A stretch of 64,000 bases of DNA from Janthinobacterium sp. PAMC25594 (GTDB taxonomy: Bacteria > Pseudomonadota > Gammaproteobacteria > Burkholderiales > Burkholderiaceae_D): positions 3,224,001-3,288,000 of the forward strand of contig NZ_CP080377.1 of the NCBI RefSeq assembly GCF_019443505.1. The letters are read 5' to 3'. The notes under the pieces were generated by a model. The model was not told the DNA's origin. It made no database searches and saw only the letters and a program-made list of their open reading frames with translations. Numbering within the stretch: the stretch's first letter is position 1; every line of letters starts with the position of its first letter. This document shows positions 13,094 through 22,962 of the stretch, piece after piece. The translations under genes and the position numbers were made by a program.

Positions 13094-14845
13094 TTACTTC
13101 GATGCCAGCTTGAAGACCCACACGGAACCGCCCTGTTCCAGGAAGTTGACCTTCTTCGCCACTTCGCCACCCCACAGTGGCACGGCGCCACCCCAGCCCG
13201 ATACGACGGCTACATATTGCGTATCGCCATCCTGCCAGGTGACGGGTGGCGCCACGACGCCGGAGCCCGTCTGGAATTTCCACAGTTCCTTGCCTGTCTT
13301 CGCATCGACGGCTTTCAGGAAGCCTTCCGGCGTGCCGTAGAACACCAGATTGCCGGCCGTACTCATCACGCCGCCCCACAGCGGCGCGTTGTTCTTGATT
13401 TCCCAGACGATCTTGCCCGTCTTCGGATCGATGGCGCGCATGGCGCCGATGTAGTCGTCAAACAAAGGCCGGATGGTAAAACCCGCACCGAGGAAGGCGC
13501 CGCCCTTCTTGTAGCTGATCGGCTCGTTCCAGATGTCCATGCCCCACTCATTCGCGGGTACATAGAACAGCTTGGTTTGCGGCGAGTACGCCATCGGCAT
13601 CTGGTTTTTTGCACCGAGGAAAGCGGGCGCGGCAAACACGGTCGTGCCCTTCTTGCCTTCTTCTCCCTTGGTCGGGTCGCCTGGGCGGCCGGCGGCGATG
13701 TAATTCGGCCGTCCCGTTTTCAGGTCGATGCTGCTGGCCCAGGTGATTTTTTTCACAAACGGAAAGGCGTTCTGCAACTTGCCCGTGTTGGCGTCGATGA
13801 CATAAAAGAAACCGTTGCGGTCGGCCTTGCCGCCGTAACGCTTGCCATCCATGTCGAAGGTGACGAACTCGTTGGCGCCGTCGAAATCCCAGGCATCGTT
13901 GGGCGTGTTTTGATAGGCCCACTTGATCTGGCCCGTTTTCACGTCCAGCGCCACGGTGGACGACGAGTACAGATTGTCGCCGGGACGCAAATGGCTGTTC
14001 CATGGCGCCGGGTTGCCGGTGCCGAAATAGGCCAGCTTGGTTTGCGGATCGTAGGTGCCGCCCATCCAGGTCGAGGCGCCGCCCGTTTTCCACAGGTCGC
14101 CCGGCCAGGTCTTGTTCACCGTTCCCGAGATGCCATTGTCGATGGCCTTGCCATCCTTGTCGTAGCGGTGGCCCATATGGCCCTCTACCGTCGGACGGCT
14201 CCATACCAGCTCACCCGTCATCGGGTTGCGCGCCTCGACCCGGCCGACGATGCCGAATTCCCCGCCCGACACGCCCGTCAGCAGCAAGCCTTCGGCGATC
14301 AGCGGCGCCGCCGTCATCGAGTAACCGGCCGCATAATCGTCGACCTTTTCCTTCCAGACGATCTTGCCCGTGTTCTGGTCCAGCGCCACCAGATAGGCGT
14401 CCAGCGTGCCGAAAATCACCAGGTTGCCATACAGGGCGGCGCCGCGGTTGACCACGTCGCAGCATGGCATGATACCGTCCGGCAAGCGATGCTCATACTT
14501 CCACAGTTTGGCGCCCGTTTTCAAGTCGACGGCAAAGATGCGCGAATACGATGCCGTGACGAACATCTTGCCGTTATGAATCAACGGCTGCGATTCCTGG
14601 CCCCGCTGTTTTTCGCCGCCAAACGAGAACGACCAGGCCGGCACCAGCTTGGCCACAGTCTTGTCATTGATCTGCGTCAACGGCGAATAGCGCTGCCCCT
14701 GCGTGCCCATGCCAAACGACAGCACGCTGGCCGGATTCTTCGCCGTGTTGTCGAGCATGGCATTGGTGACATTGCCCACGTCGGCCGCCTGGACCAACGA
14801 GGCGACACTCAAACCGACGACGATTCCCATGATTTTTTTCTGCAC
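13094..14845 (-). CDS. PQQ-dependent alcohol dehydrogenase (quinoprotein), lanthanide-type signature
   Basis: About 583 residues with a signal peptide ending SLVQA|ADV. It is an eight-bladed quinoprotein with W-motifs ([45 protein letters not shown]). The vicinal disulfide is MPCCDVV (C130-C131 counted from the ATG at 14851). Metal ligands in homologues correspond to E198 (GGEFG), N280 (GTGNPAPW) and D322 in AWDFDGANE; the extra Asp324 two residues later is the mark of lanthanide-dependent enzymes (XoxF, PedH), where calcium enzymes have Ala or Ser. Overall it resembles ExaA/PedE/PedH ethanol dehydrogenases more than methanol dehydrogenases. Start: the SD-like GAGGGAG abuts the ATG at 14851 but is six bases from the GTG at 14845, so GTG is preferred. 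Third gene after the aldehyde dehydrogenase and DUF779 genes. It would oxidise alcohols in the periplasm and pass electrons to cytochrome c550. Confidence 0.93.
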   Translation of the reverse strand: MQKKIMGIVVGLSVASLVQAADVGNVTNAMLDNTAKNPASVLSFGMGTQGQRYSPLTQINDKTVAKLVPAWSFSFGGEKQRGQESQPLIHNGKMFVTASYSRIFAVDLKTGAKLWKYEHRLPDGIMPCCDVVNRGAALYGNLVIFGTLDAYLVALDQNTGKIVWKEKVDDYAAGYSMTAAPLIAEGLLLTGVSGGEFGIVGRVEARNPMTGELVWSRPTVEGHMGHRYDKDGKAIDNGISGTVNKTWPGDLWKTGGASTWMGGTYDPQTKLAYFGTGNPAPWNSHLRPGDNLYSSSTVALDVKTGQIKWAYQNTPNDAWDFDGANEFVTFDMDGKRYGGKADRNGFFYVIDANTGKLQNAFPFVKKITWASSIDLKTGRPNYIAAGRPGDPTKGEEGKKGTTVFAAPAFLGAKNQMPMAYSPQTKLFYVPANEWGMDIWNEPISYKKGGAFLGAGFTIRPLFDDYIGAMRAIDPKTGKIVWEIKNNAPLWGGVMSTAGNLVFYGTPEGFLKAVDAKTGKELWKFQTGSGVVAPPVTWQDGDTQYVAVVSGWGGAVPLWGGEVAKKVNFLEQGGSVWVFKLASK

Positions 14846-14879
14846 AATCATCTCCCTCTGTTTTATTAGTATGTGTGTA

Positions 14880-15269
14880 TCAAGTCTTGCGGTGCTCATG
14901 CGGCTGGGCATGCAACAGCACACACTCTTCATCGGTGAACAGGCGCGAGCGCGTCAGGAAGCGCTTGCCCGTGCCGTTGTCGAGTGAAAACATGCCGCCA
15001 TTGCCATCGACCACATCGATAATCAACTGGGTATGCTCCCAGTACTCGAATTGCTCGAGTCCCATGTAAAACGGTGTGCCATTCAAGTTGCCGAGATAAA
15101 CATCGGTGTCGCTGACATCGAACTCGCCCAGCGCATAGCACATGGGCGCACTGCCGTCGCAGCAGCCGCCCGACTGGAAAAACATCAACGGGCCGTGACG
15201 CTGACGCAACTTGTCCATCATTTCCAGCGCCGCATCGGTGGCGACCACCCGGGCAATTGCTGCACTCAT
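14880..15269 (-). CDS. DUF779 family protein, partner of acetaldehyde dehydrogenase
   Basis: 129 residues, cytosolic, no signal peptide. The family hallmark is [16 protein letters not shown] with its three cysteines near residues 36-45, followed by [20 protein letters not shown]. The function is not established, but DUF779 genes are regularly found next to acetaldehyde/aldehyde dehydrogenase genes of the ExaC/AcoD type, as here. The gene sits 53 bases after the aldehyde dehydrogenase gene and 28-34 bases before the dehydrogenase gene, so all three form one operon. ATG at 15269 has AAGGGA upstream. The paired cysteines suggest metal or thiol chemistry; that is a guess. Confidence 0.9.
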   Translation of the reverse strand: MSAAIARVVATDAALEMMDKLRQRHGPLMFFQSGGCCDGSAPMCYALGEFDVSDTDVYLGNLNGTPFYMGLEQFEYWEHTQLIIDVVDGNGGMFSLDNGTGKRFLTRSRLFTDEECVLLHAQPHEHRKT

Positions 15270-15322
15270 GGCATCCCTTTCTGCGCCGCGCCTGGACTAC
15301 AGGCGTGGCGCCTGTAGCCGGT

Positions 15323-16843
<1,521 letters not shown>

Positions 16844-16932
16844 GTCGTCCTCTATCGGGTTAATTAGAATGGAATTGCTTTAATTAAAATCAAACGTCCT
16901 GGTACAGATGGGGTGAGTACACGGAGTCTTCC

Positions 16933-16947
16933 GCAAATGCCGTGCCA
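16933..16947 (-). promoter_or_regulatory. Sigma-54 promoter of the aldehyde dehydrogenase-DUF779-alcohol dehydrogenase operon
   Basis: Minus strand TGGCACGGCATTTGC, an exact match to TGGCACG-N4-TTGC. The transcription start would be near 16921, about 78 bases before the ATG. Confidence 0.85.
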
Positions 16948-17056
16948 GCTCGCTGTCCCCCTACCCAACTTAGCGGGTTTTACCTCTGTTGCAAGGGCCT
17001 GGTGGCGATATCGGCGGGTTCAATTGCTGCCGTAGCGCGCCATCGCCGCTGCACAA

Positions 17057-17091
17057 TGGAACAGGTGTACCAGACTGGAACACTTGTTCCA
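17057..17091. promoter_or_regulatory. Two 16-bp palindromic activator sites (UAS)
   Basis: TGGAACAGGTGTACCA (17057-17072) and TGGAACACTTGTTCCA (17076-17091): seven-base arms around two bases, the second a perfect palindrome, the first with one mismatch. Centres are 19 bp apart, so both lie on nearly the same face. They stand 110-145 bp upstream of the -24 element, the usual place for a sigma-54 activator. The local AcoR-type protein is the likely binder. Confidence 0.7.
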
Positions 17092-17097
17092 GCTTGC

Positions 17098-18054
17098 CTA
17101 ACGGATCACCACGCCCCATGGCAATTCGCCCACGGTAATATCGGCCACCTTGCGCGCGCTGGCCGTATCGATGACGGAAATGCTGTTCGAGCGGCCATTG
17201 GCCACGTACAGCTTGCTGCCATCGGGCGTGATGGCCATATTCCACGGGCGTTTGCCGACGGCAATGGTGGCTGTGACCTCGTTGCTGGCCGTGTCGATCA
17301 CCATCACCGTGCCATCCGCGCCATTCGACACATACACCTGCTTGCCTCCGGGATGGACGGCGATGCCGTTGGCATTCTTGCCTGCAGGAACAGTGGCGAC
17401 GGCCTTGCGCGCGGCCATGTCGATCACGTAGACGGCGTTGACCAGTTCGCACGCCACATAGGCGCGGCCCGAGTCCGGACTGAAACCGATGCCGCGCGGA
17501 CGCAGTCCCACGGCGATGGACGCCACCTGGCGGCGTTGCGCCACATCAATGACATCGACTTGCTCGGCCTCTTCCGCACTGACCAGCAGCCAGCGCCCAT
17601 CCGGGCTGAACACGGCGTGTTCCGGGTTGCGTCCTTGCACCTTAATATCGGCGAGCAAGACGCCCGTCTGGCCATCGAGCAAGGTCACGCTATTGTTTTC
17701 CTCGACGGCCACGGCCACGTAGCGACCGTCCGGTGAGGCGCTGACGCCTTCGGGCGACTTGCCCAGCGCCACCGTGCGCATGGGCGTGCCGGTCGCGTTA
17801 TCGATCAGCAACAAGGCGCTGCTGGCGGCGTCCGTGACAAACAATTGCCGTCCTGTCGGGTCGGCGGCGATGCCGCGCGGACGCTTGCCTGCCACGATCT
17901 GGCGCACCACCTGGTCGGTCGCCGTGTCGATCACGCTCAAGGTGCCCGATTTTTCATTGGGGACATAGGCAAAAGGAGCGGCCTGGAGGGCGGTGCTGGC
18001 GAGCGCCGGCAGCAGCCAGCACACCTGGCGCAAGCGCGAGAATAAGTTGGGCAT
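17098..18054 (-). CDS. PQQ-catabolism-associated beta-propeller protein (YVTN repeats)
   Basis: 318 residues. Signal peptide MPNLFSRLRQVCWLLPALASTALQA, then seven repeats of about 40 residues with the pattern V-IDTA-----I-VG--P-G---SPDG---YVA (for example YVPNEKSGTLSVIDTATDQV and LYVANGRSNSISVIDTASA). It belongs to the family of beta-propeller proteins that accompany PQQ-dependent alcohol dehydrogenase loci; the biochemical role is unknown, with scaffolding or electron-transfer assembly in the periplasm suggested. The ATG at 18054 has AGGTG four bases upstream. It has its own -24/-12 promoter and is divergent from the TonB receptor gene. Confidence 0.9.
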   Translation of the reverse strand: MPNLFSRLRQVCWLLPALASTALQAAPFAYVPNEKSGTLSVIDTATDQVVRQIVAGKRPRGIAADPTGRQLFVTDAASSALLLIDNATGTPMRTVALGKSPEGVSASPDGRYVAVAVEENNSVTLLDGQTGVLLADIKVQGRNPEHAVFSPDGRWLLVSAEEAEQVDVIDVAQRRQVASIAVGLRPRGIGFSPDSGRAYVACELVNAVYVIDMAARKAVATVPAGKNANGIAVHPGGKQVYVSNGADGTVMVIDTASNEVTATIAVGKRPWNMAITPDGSKLYVANGRSNSISVIDTASARKVADITVGELPWGVVIR

Positions 18055-18121
18055 AATCACCTTTTTAATGGCAAAACACAGGAAAAGCGCGCGGTAGCGG
18101 CGCCTCTGATCATTGCTGCAT

Positions 18122-18136
18122 GCAAACGCCGTGCCA
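18122..18136 (-). promoter_or_regulatory. Sigma-54 promoter of the beta-propeller gene
   Basis: Minus strand TGGCACGGCGTTTGC followed by AT, an exact match to the consensus. It lies 68 bases before the ATG. Confidence 0.85.
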
Positions 18137-18173
18137 CGGACACGCGTATAATTTCCGCCCACCAATGGAGACA

Positions 18174-18188
18174 TGGCAGGCATATTGC
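18174..18188 (+). promoter_or_regulatory. Sigma-54-like promoter of the TonB receptor gene
   Basis: TGGCAGGCATATTGC: one change (C to G) from TGGCACG-N4-TTGC, correct spacing, 71 bases before the ATG. A TATAAT at 18147-18152 without a good -35 could be an alternative sigma-70 start, so the assignment is less sure than for the divergent gene. Confidence 0.55.
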
Positions 18189-18258
18189 TTGATACAACTA
18201 TGCAGACCTGCGCCGCGCACGCGACCAAGCAGGCTTTTATTCACATTGGAGAATCCGC

Positions 18259-20397
18259 ATGCAGCATCGTTTCCGCCTGAACACTATCGCCAGCCTGTTT
18301 GTCGCCGGCAGCGCCACCCTCGCCCCCCACGTTTTCGCCGCCGAGGCAGCTGACTTGGCCGCCGGGCAACTCATGGATACGGTGGTCGTCAGCGGCAGCC
18401 GCATCGCCCACCCCAGCCAGGAAGTGCCGGCCTCGATCGATGTCGTCGACAGCGCCCGCATCCAGGATGGGCAGATCCGCGTCAACGCGTCGGAAGCGCT
18501 GGCCGCCGTGCCGGGCCTGGTCGTGCAAAACCGCCAGAACTACGCACAAGACTTGCAGATCTCGTCGCGCGGCTTCGGCGCCCGCTCGGCCTTCGGCGTG
18601 CGCGGCGTCAAACTGATCAGCGATGGCATTCCTGCCAGCATGCCCGATGGCCAGGGCCAGGCCGCCACCTTCAACCTCGATACGGCCGAGCGTATCGAAG
18701 TGCTGCGCGGACCGTTCTCGGCCATCTATGGCAACCATTCGGGCGGCGTGATCCAGCTGTTTTCCAGGGATGGGCAAAATCCCCCATCCGTCGAATTGAA
18801 TGTGACGGGCGGCAGCTACGGCACCAGCAAGGTGGACCTGACGGCGCAGGGCCAGGCAGGCGGCATCGGCTACGTGCTCGACGGTTCGCGCTTCCGCACG
18901 GATGGCTTCCGCGACCACAGCGCCGCCACGCGCGAACAGGCGTTCGGCAAGATCACCGTCAAGCCCAATGCGGACAGCAAGCTGACCATCGTCGCCAACA
19001 GCCTGCACCAAGGCAACACGCAAGATCCGCTGGGCACCACCTGGGCCACGTTTTCCCGCGATCCGCGCGCTGGCGAAATCGATGCGAGCGACACGCAAAA
19101 CCCGAAACGCACCCTGGCCGAACGCTACAACACGCGCAAAAGCATCGACCACCAGCAAATCGGCGCCACCTACGAGCAATCATTCGGCGATGACCGCCTG
19201 CATGTGATGGTGTATGGCGGCAACCGCGACGTGATCCAGTACCAGGCCTTTACCAAGGGTTTCCAGGCGCCGGCCAGCCATTCGGGCGGCGTGGTCGACT
19301 TCCAGCGTCAGTTCTACGGCATCGACACCAACTGGCTGCACGTCAACCAGCTGGCTGGCGGCAAGTTGAGCACCACCATCGGCATCGATTACGGCCGCTC
19401 CAGCGATGACCGCACCGGCTATGAAAACTTCATCGGCAATAGCTTCGGCGTAAAGGGCAAGCTGCGCCGCGACGAGCAGGATGTGGTCTCCAGCCTCGAT
19501 CCGTATCTCCAGGCGGAATGGCAAAGCGGCCCATGGCTGCTCAGCGCCGGTTTGCGCTACAGCAAGATGAAAGTGGCGGTCGACGACCACTACCTCAGTA
19601 ATGGCAACGACAGCGGCAGCCTGGAATACAGCCACACGACGCCGGTGCTGGGCCTGCTGTATAAACTGACGCCGAACGTCAACGTGTACGCCAGCGCCGC
19701 GCGCGGCTTCGAAGCACCCACCCTGAATGAACTGTTTTACTCGGGCACGGGCGGCGGTTTCAATTTCAACTTGAAACCGGCCACCAGCACCAACCTGGAA
19801 GCGGGCATCAAGGCCAGGATCAGCAACAACACGCATGTGAACGCCGCCTTGTTCCAGATCAAGACCAGCGACGAACTGGTAGTCGATCAATCGAGCGGCG
19901 GGCGCACCAGCTACCGCAATGCAGGTAAAACCTTGCGCCAGGGTATGGAAGTGTCGCTGGACTCCAACCTGCCGTATGGTTTCACGACGAAAGTGGCGCT
20001 GACCAGCCTGCACGCCGTGTATGACCAGGCGTTTGGCAGCGTGCGCGAAGGCAGCCGTTTGCCGGGCGTGCCCAGCGCCAACCTGTTCGCGGAACTGGCC
20101 TGGAAAGATACGCTGGACCGTTTTGGCGCGGCGCTGGAAAGCGTGGCCAGCAATCAGGTGTATGCGGAGGACAGCAACATCGAAAAGCCGGCGCCCGGCT
20201 ACACGGTGTTCAATGCGCGCTTCAACGCCAAACAAAACGTAGGGAATTGGCGCTTCAAGGAGTTTGCCCGCCTGAACAATCTTTTCGACAAGACCTACGT
20301 GGGCTCCGTCATCGTCGGCGACAGCAACAAGCGCTACTATGAAGCGGCGCCGGGCCGTAACTGGCTGCTGGGCATGAGCGCCCAATACAGTTTCTAA
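18259..20397 (+). CDS. pqqU: TonB-dependent receptor, PqqU (YncD) type, predicted PQQ importer
   Basis: 712 residues: signal peptide (to about 27), plug domain (about 38-160), 22-strand barrel ending ..MSAQYSF. Long blocks look like E. coli YncD/PqqU as I remember it: NRQNYAQDLQISSRGFG, GIPASMPDGQGQ, VLRGPFSAIYGN, RYNTRKSI, VVDQSSGGRTSYRNAGKT, NLFDKTYVGSVIVGDSN and RYYEAAPGRN. YncD was shown to import the cofactor PQQ, so this protein most likely lets the cell take PQQ from outside for the quinoprotein encoded here. It is divergent from the beta-propeller gene and shares a regulatory region with it. No pqqABCDE gene is in the window, which fits PQQ scavenging but does not prove it. Confidence 0.87.
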   Translation: MQHRFRLNTIASLFVAGSATLAPHVFAAEAADLAAGQLMDTVVVSGSRIAHPSQEVPASIDVVDSARIQDGQIRVNASEALAAVPGLVVQNRQNYAQDLQISSRGFGARSAFGVRGVKLISDGIPASMPDGQGQAATFNLDTAERIEVLRGPFSAIYGNHSGGVIQLFSRDGQNPPSVELNVTGGSYGTSKVDLTAQGQAGGIGYVLDGSRFRTDGFRDHSAATREQAFGKITVKPNADSKLTIVANSLHQGNTQDPLGTTWATFSRDPRAGEIDASDTQNPKRTLAERYNTRKSIDHQQIGATYEQSFGDDRLHVMVYGGNRDVIQYQAFTKGFQAPASHSGGVVDFQRQFYGIDTNWLHVNQLAGGKLSTTIGIDYGRSSDDRTGYENFIGNSFGVKGKLRRDEQDVVSSLDPYLQAEWQSGPWLLSAGLRYSKMKVAVDDHYLSNGNDSGSLEYSHTTPVLGLLYKLTPNVNVYASAARGFEAPTLNELFYSGTGGGFNFNLKPATSTNLEAGIKARISNNTHVNAALFQIKTSDELVVDQSSGGRTSYRNAGKTLRQGMEVSLDSNLPYGFTTKVALTSLHAVYDQAFGSVREGSRLPGVPSANLFAELAWKDTLDRFGAALESVASNQVYAEDSNIEKPAPGYTVFNARFNAKQNVGNWRFKEFARLNNLFDKTYVGSVIVGDSNKRYYEAAPGRNWLLGMSAQYSF

Positions 20398-20432
20398 AGA
20401 AAAAGCCCGCGTATCTTCCGATGCGCGGGCTT
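20398..20432 (-). terminator. Terminator between pqqU and the solute-binding protein gene
   Basis: GCCCGCG and CGCGGGC pair across a 12-base loop; on the minus strand the stem is followed by TTTTTCTTT, so it mainly ends the minus-strand pedF-SBP unit. It may also stop pqqU transcription. Confidence 0.75.
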
Positions 20433-20451
20433 CGCCATCCAGCATGGCCTG

Positions 20452-21285
20452 TTACGGCCGCGCTTCCTTCACGCCATACTTTTCAAAAATGGCTTTCAAT
20501 TCGCCGCTGGCCACCATCTCATTCATGGCTGCCTGCAGCAACTTGCCCACGTCGAGCTGCTGGCGGCTGACGGCCAGGCCCACGGCCCAGCCGGCACGCG
20601 GCAAGCGGGCGAACGCCACTTCGCTCAAGGGGAAAGCGGGATCGCTTTTCAGCACCGATTCGATTTCCGAACGGTTCGCCAGCACGGCGTCGAGCTGGCC
20701 GGCCTGCAATTGCTGCAAGGCTTCGGCCGCCGTGTCGAAGATGCGCACGTCGTCGCGGTACTTGCCATTGTCTTCACCGAGCATCAGCATCGCGGCGATC
20801 GAGACCTTTTCCACGCCGATACGCTTGCCTGCCAGCGAAGCGACGCCATCGAACTGCGGCACGGCTTGCGCGCTGCGCGCCAGGCGCACGGTTTCCACGT
20901 AATACGGGGCAAAGATCTCGACCTTGTCGTTGTCAGCCATCAACTTCTTGTCGACTGGCACGTGCAACATCACATCGGCGGGACCATAACCGAGGTAATG
21001 GCCTTTCCACACCATATTGCGCAAATCGTCGTTCAGGTTTTCGCCAGCGGGAAAGGGTAGCAAGCTCAGCTTTAAACCCAGTTTTTTGGCCAGCGCTTCG
21101 GCAATGTCGATATCGATGCCCGTGCCCTTGTCGGAAAACGGCGCGAACTCGTTATACACCGCCACTTTCAGGCTGCCCGACTGCTGCACTTTCTGCCAGT
21201 CGGCGCGCGCCGGCGCGGCTGCGCACAGCGCCAGGCAAGCGAGCGAAAGCATCGCGCGCGCGCCCGGGAGTTGGAATGAACGCAT
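20452..21285 (-). CDS. Quinoprotein-associated periplasmic solute-binding protein (family 3, XoxJ/MoxJ-like)
   Basis: 277 residues with a signal peptide (cleavage after AAPARA). The fold is family 3 of extracellular solute-binding proteins: LKVAVYNEFAPFSD.GTGIDIDIAEALAKKLGLKLS at the start and SLAGKRIGVEKVS..A..L in the middle. The LGYGPADVMLHVPVDKK stretch is typical of the group that accompanies PQQ dehydrogenases (XoxJ, MoxJ and the quinoprotein dehydrogenase-associated substrate-binding proteins). XoxJ is thought to help activate or assemble the dehydrogenase rather than feed an ABC transporter; no permease or ATPase is nearby, which agrees. The gene starts 24 bases after the pedF stop and is co-transcribed with it. 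Confidence 0.85.
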   Translation of the reverse strand: MRSFQLPGARAMLSLACLALCAAAPARADWQKVQQSGSLKVAVYNEFAPFSDKGTGIDIDIAEALAKKLGLKLSLLPFPAGENLNDDLRNMVWKGHYLGYGPADVMLHVPVDKKLMADNDKVEIFAPYYVETVRLARSAQAVPQFDGVASLAGKRIGVEKVSIAAMLMLGEDNGKYRDDVRIFDTAAEALQQLQAGQLDAVLANRSEIESVLKSDPAFPLSEVAFARLPRAGWAVGLAVSRQQLDVGKLLQAAMNEMVASGELKAIFEKYGVKEARP

Positions 21286-21309
21286 GGGACTCCTTGGTGG
21301 TCAATCGGC

Positions 21310-21795
21310 TCAGTTAGGCTCGCGGCGGGTTTCCAGGTAGGTCTTGATGGCCCACATGGCTTCCTGGTTGAAGACGCCCTCGAACGGCGGCATGTACACG
21401 GCGCCATTGCGTACTTTACCGTGGCGGATGGTCGCCAGGAAATAATTGTCAGTTTCCTTGTAGCAAGCCTGTTTCTTTGTCTCATTTTTGATGCCGAAGC
21501 AATCACGGTCGAGCTGGCGCAAATCCGGCGCGATGCCGCCCGAGATGGCTTCGATGCCGTGGCAACGCGCGCAATTCTGGTTGTAGGCCGACGTGCCGAC
21601 CGTCAAGGCCAGCTTGTTGCCCCGATATGGATTTTGTTCGAGCCACTTGTCGCCCACCTTGGGCAAGCCCGTGGTGTCGACGCCTTGCGGCGTGACATTG
21701 CCGTGCGCATAGGCATGCGGCAAGGTCAGCAGGGAAGTGAGGGCAACGGCGCCGGCGGCTGCCACGCCGAGCAGGGTACGGATGGAATAGGTCAT
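21310..21795 (-). CDS. pedF: Cytochrome c550 of PedF type
   Basis: 161 residues. Signal peptide ending LPHAYA, mature protein starting HGNVTPQGVDTTGLP. One haem site CARCH (C75, C78, H79) in the family block SAYNQNCARCHGIEAISGGIAPDLRQLD; the sixth ligand is probably the Met in VYMPPFEG. PedF/ExaB cytochromes take electrons from PQQ alcohol dehydrogenases in the periplasm and hand them to the terminal oxidases. The start ATG at 21795 has AAGGAG six bases upstream. First gene of a two-gene unit with the solute-binding protein, with a -24/-12-like promoter 40 bases upstream. Confidence 0.92.
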   Translation of the reverse strand: MTYSIRTLLGVAAAGAVALTSLLTLPHAYAHGNVTPQGVDTTGLPKVGDKWLEQNPYRGNKLALTVGTSAYNQNCARCHGIEAISGGIAPDLRQLDRDCFGIKNETKKQACYKETDNYFLATIRHGKVRNGAVYMPPFEGVFNQEAMWAIKTYLETRREPN

Positions 21796-21834
21796 GCTGG
21801 TCTCCTTGGTTTTTTTAGTCAATATCCAAGAAGA

Positions 21835-21849
21835 GCAAATGCCATGCCA
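21835..21849 (-). promoter_or_regulatory. Sigma-54 promoter of the pedF-SBP unit
   Basis: Minus strand TGGCATGGCATTTGC; one change (C to T) from the consensus, correct spacing. About 40-55 bp upstream, at 21889-21904, TGGAACAGCTGCAACA contains the TGGAACA half of the palindrome seen before the aldehyde dehydrogenase operon. Confidence 0.7.
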
Positions 21850-21926
21850 TGCGTACATGCCCCACATCCGGCCGCCCATGTATCAATTTGGAACAGCTGC
21901 AACAGGTATCTGTGTCACCACGAGGG

Positions 21927-22946
21927 TCAGGCGGCGGCCACCGTGCAGATGCTGCCTCGCTCCTTCTGCTCGAAAGTAATTTGCACGGGCAAGAATCGGG
22001 AAATCACATCGGCATTCGTCAGCGCATGCTGCGACACCTTGTTGCAACTGAAGCTACCGCCGCCGGCCAGCGCCATCGGCAGCAGGAGCTGGTCGGCCAG
22101 GTGCTCGCCCACGGCCGCGTCCGTCTTGAGATAGGCGCGCACCTCGTTCAACAGGCGCTTGGCCACGGATTCGGCCAGCAAGGACTTTTCGCCGAAGGAA
22201 GTAAACACTTCCGTGACGTGTTCATGCTCCAGCGTCAGCAACAGGACATTGCCCGGTCCCTGCTCCGCCGGCAAGCCGACGAGGCGCAGCTGCTTGCCGC
22301 TCCAGCCCATGCCGCTGGCAACACGCTCGAGCTCGCGCTGCGCCACGCTCACGTGCACGCCCGCCACCACGCTTTCCGCATACCCGGCCTTCCGCTCACC
22401 GCGCTGCAGCAGTGAAATGGGTAGCAAGCGCTGACACGGTTGCACGGTGGCCAGCACCTCGCCACCACCTGCGGGATGAAAGCCATAGCGCTGCTGCGTA
22501 ATCTCTACCTCTGCGCCCATCTGTTCCAGGATGCGGCCATACGCGCGCTGCAGGAAATGCACGGGCGGCGCCATGGCATTGTGCGTGCCGCCGCTGATGC
22601 GCACGGTGGACGGCCCGTCCGCATGCAGCAAAGCCGGCAACAGGGTTTGCAGTACCAGGGTGCAGCTGCCGGCGCTGCCGATGGCGAAGCGGTAATCACC
22701 GCTACGTACGGGGCCGGGCACGAATTCCAGGCTGGTTGCACGCAGCGCCACCGGCGTCGTGCGCGCCCCGCAAATGGCGGCCGCCGCCTGCACGGCCAGC
22801 AGATGCTGGCGCAGCAAACCGGGCTTTTCCCGCCCCGCGCGGATATTCGTCAAGCGGAATGGCTGCGCCGTGATCATCGACAAACTCAGCGCCGAGCGCA
22901 AAATCTGTCCGCCGCCTTCGCCTTGCGCTCCATCAATTTCTATCAT
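21927..22946 (-). CDS. rtcA: RNA 3'-terminal phosphate cyclase
   Basis: 339 residues, full length. It starts MIEIDGAQGEGGGQILRSALSLSMITAQPF, the conserved RtcA N-terminus, and carries LRQHLLAVQAAA and the catalytic histidine block LADQLLLPMALAGGG near the end. RtcA converts RNA 3' phosphate ends to 2',3'-cyclic phosphates using ATP, with an adenylylated histidine intermediate. The cyclic ends are substrates of RtcB, encoded 16 bases upstream, so both are translated from one message. Cytoplasmic. Last gene of the rsr-rtcB-rtcA operon; its 3' end lies about 130 bases from the divergently placed pedF start. Confidence 0.96.
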   Translation of the reverse strand: MIEIDGAQGEGGGQILRSALSLSMITAQPFRLTNIRAGREKPGLLRQHLLAVQAAAAICGARTTPVALRATSLEFVPGPVRSGDYRFAIGSAGSCTLVLQTLLPALLHADGPSTVRISGGTHNAMAPPVHFLQRAYGRILEQMGAEVEITQQRYGFHPAGGGEVLATVQPCQRLLPISLLQRGERKAGYAESVVAGVHVSVAQRELERVASGMGWSGKQLRLVGLPAEQGPGNVLLLTLEHEHVTEVFTSFGEKSLLAESVAKRLLNEVRAYLKTDAAVGEHLADQLLLPMALAGGGSFSCNKVSQHALTNADVISRFLPVQITFEQKERGSICTVAAA

Positions 22947-22962
22947 TTCTTCTTTCTCTCTG

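Noticed and set aside
13217..14869. 550-codon open frame opposite the PQQ dehydrogenase
   Set aside because: GC-rich antisense shadow of a clear quinoprotein gene; Arg/His/Ala-rich with no domain.
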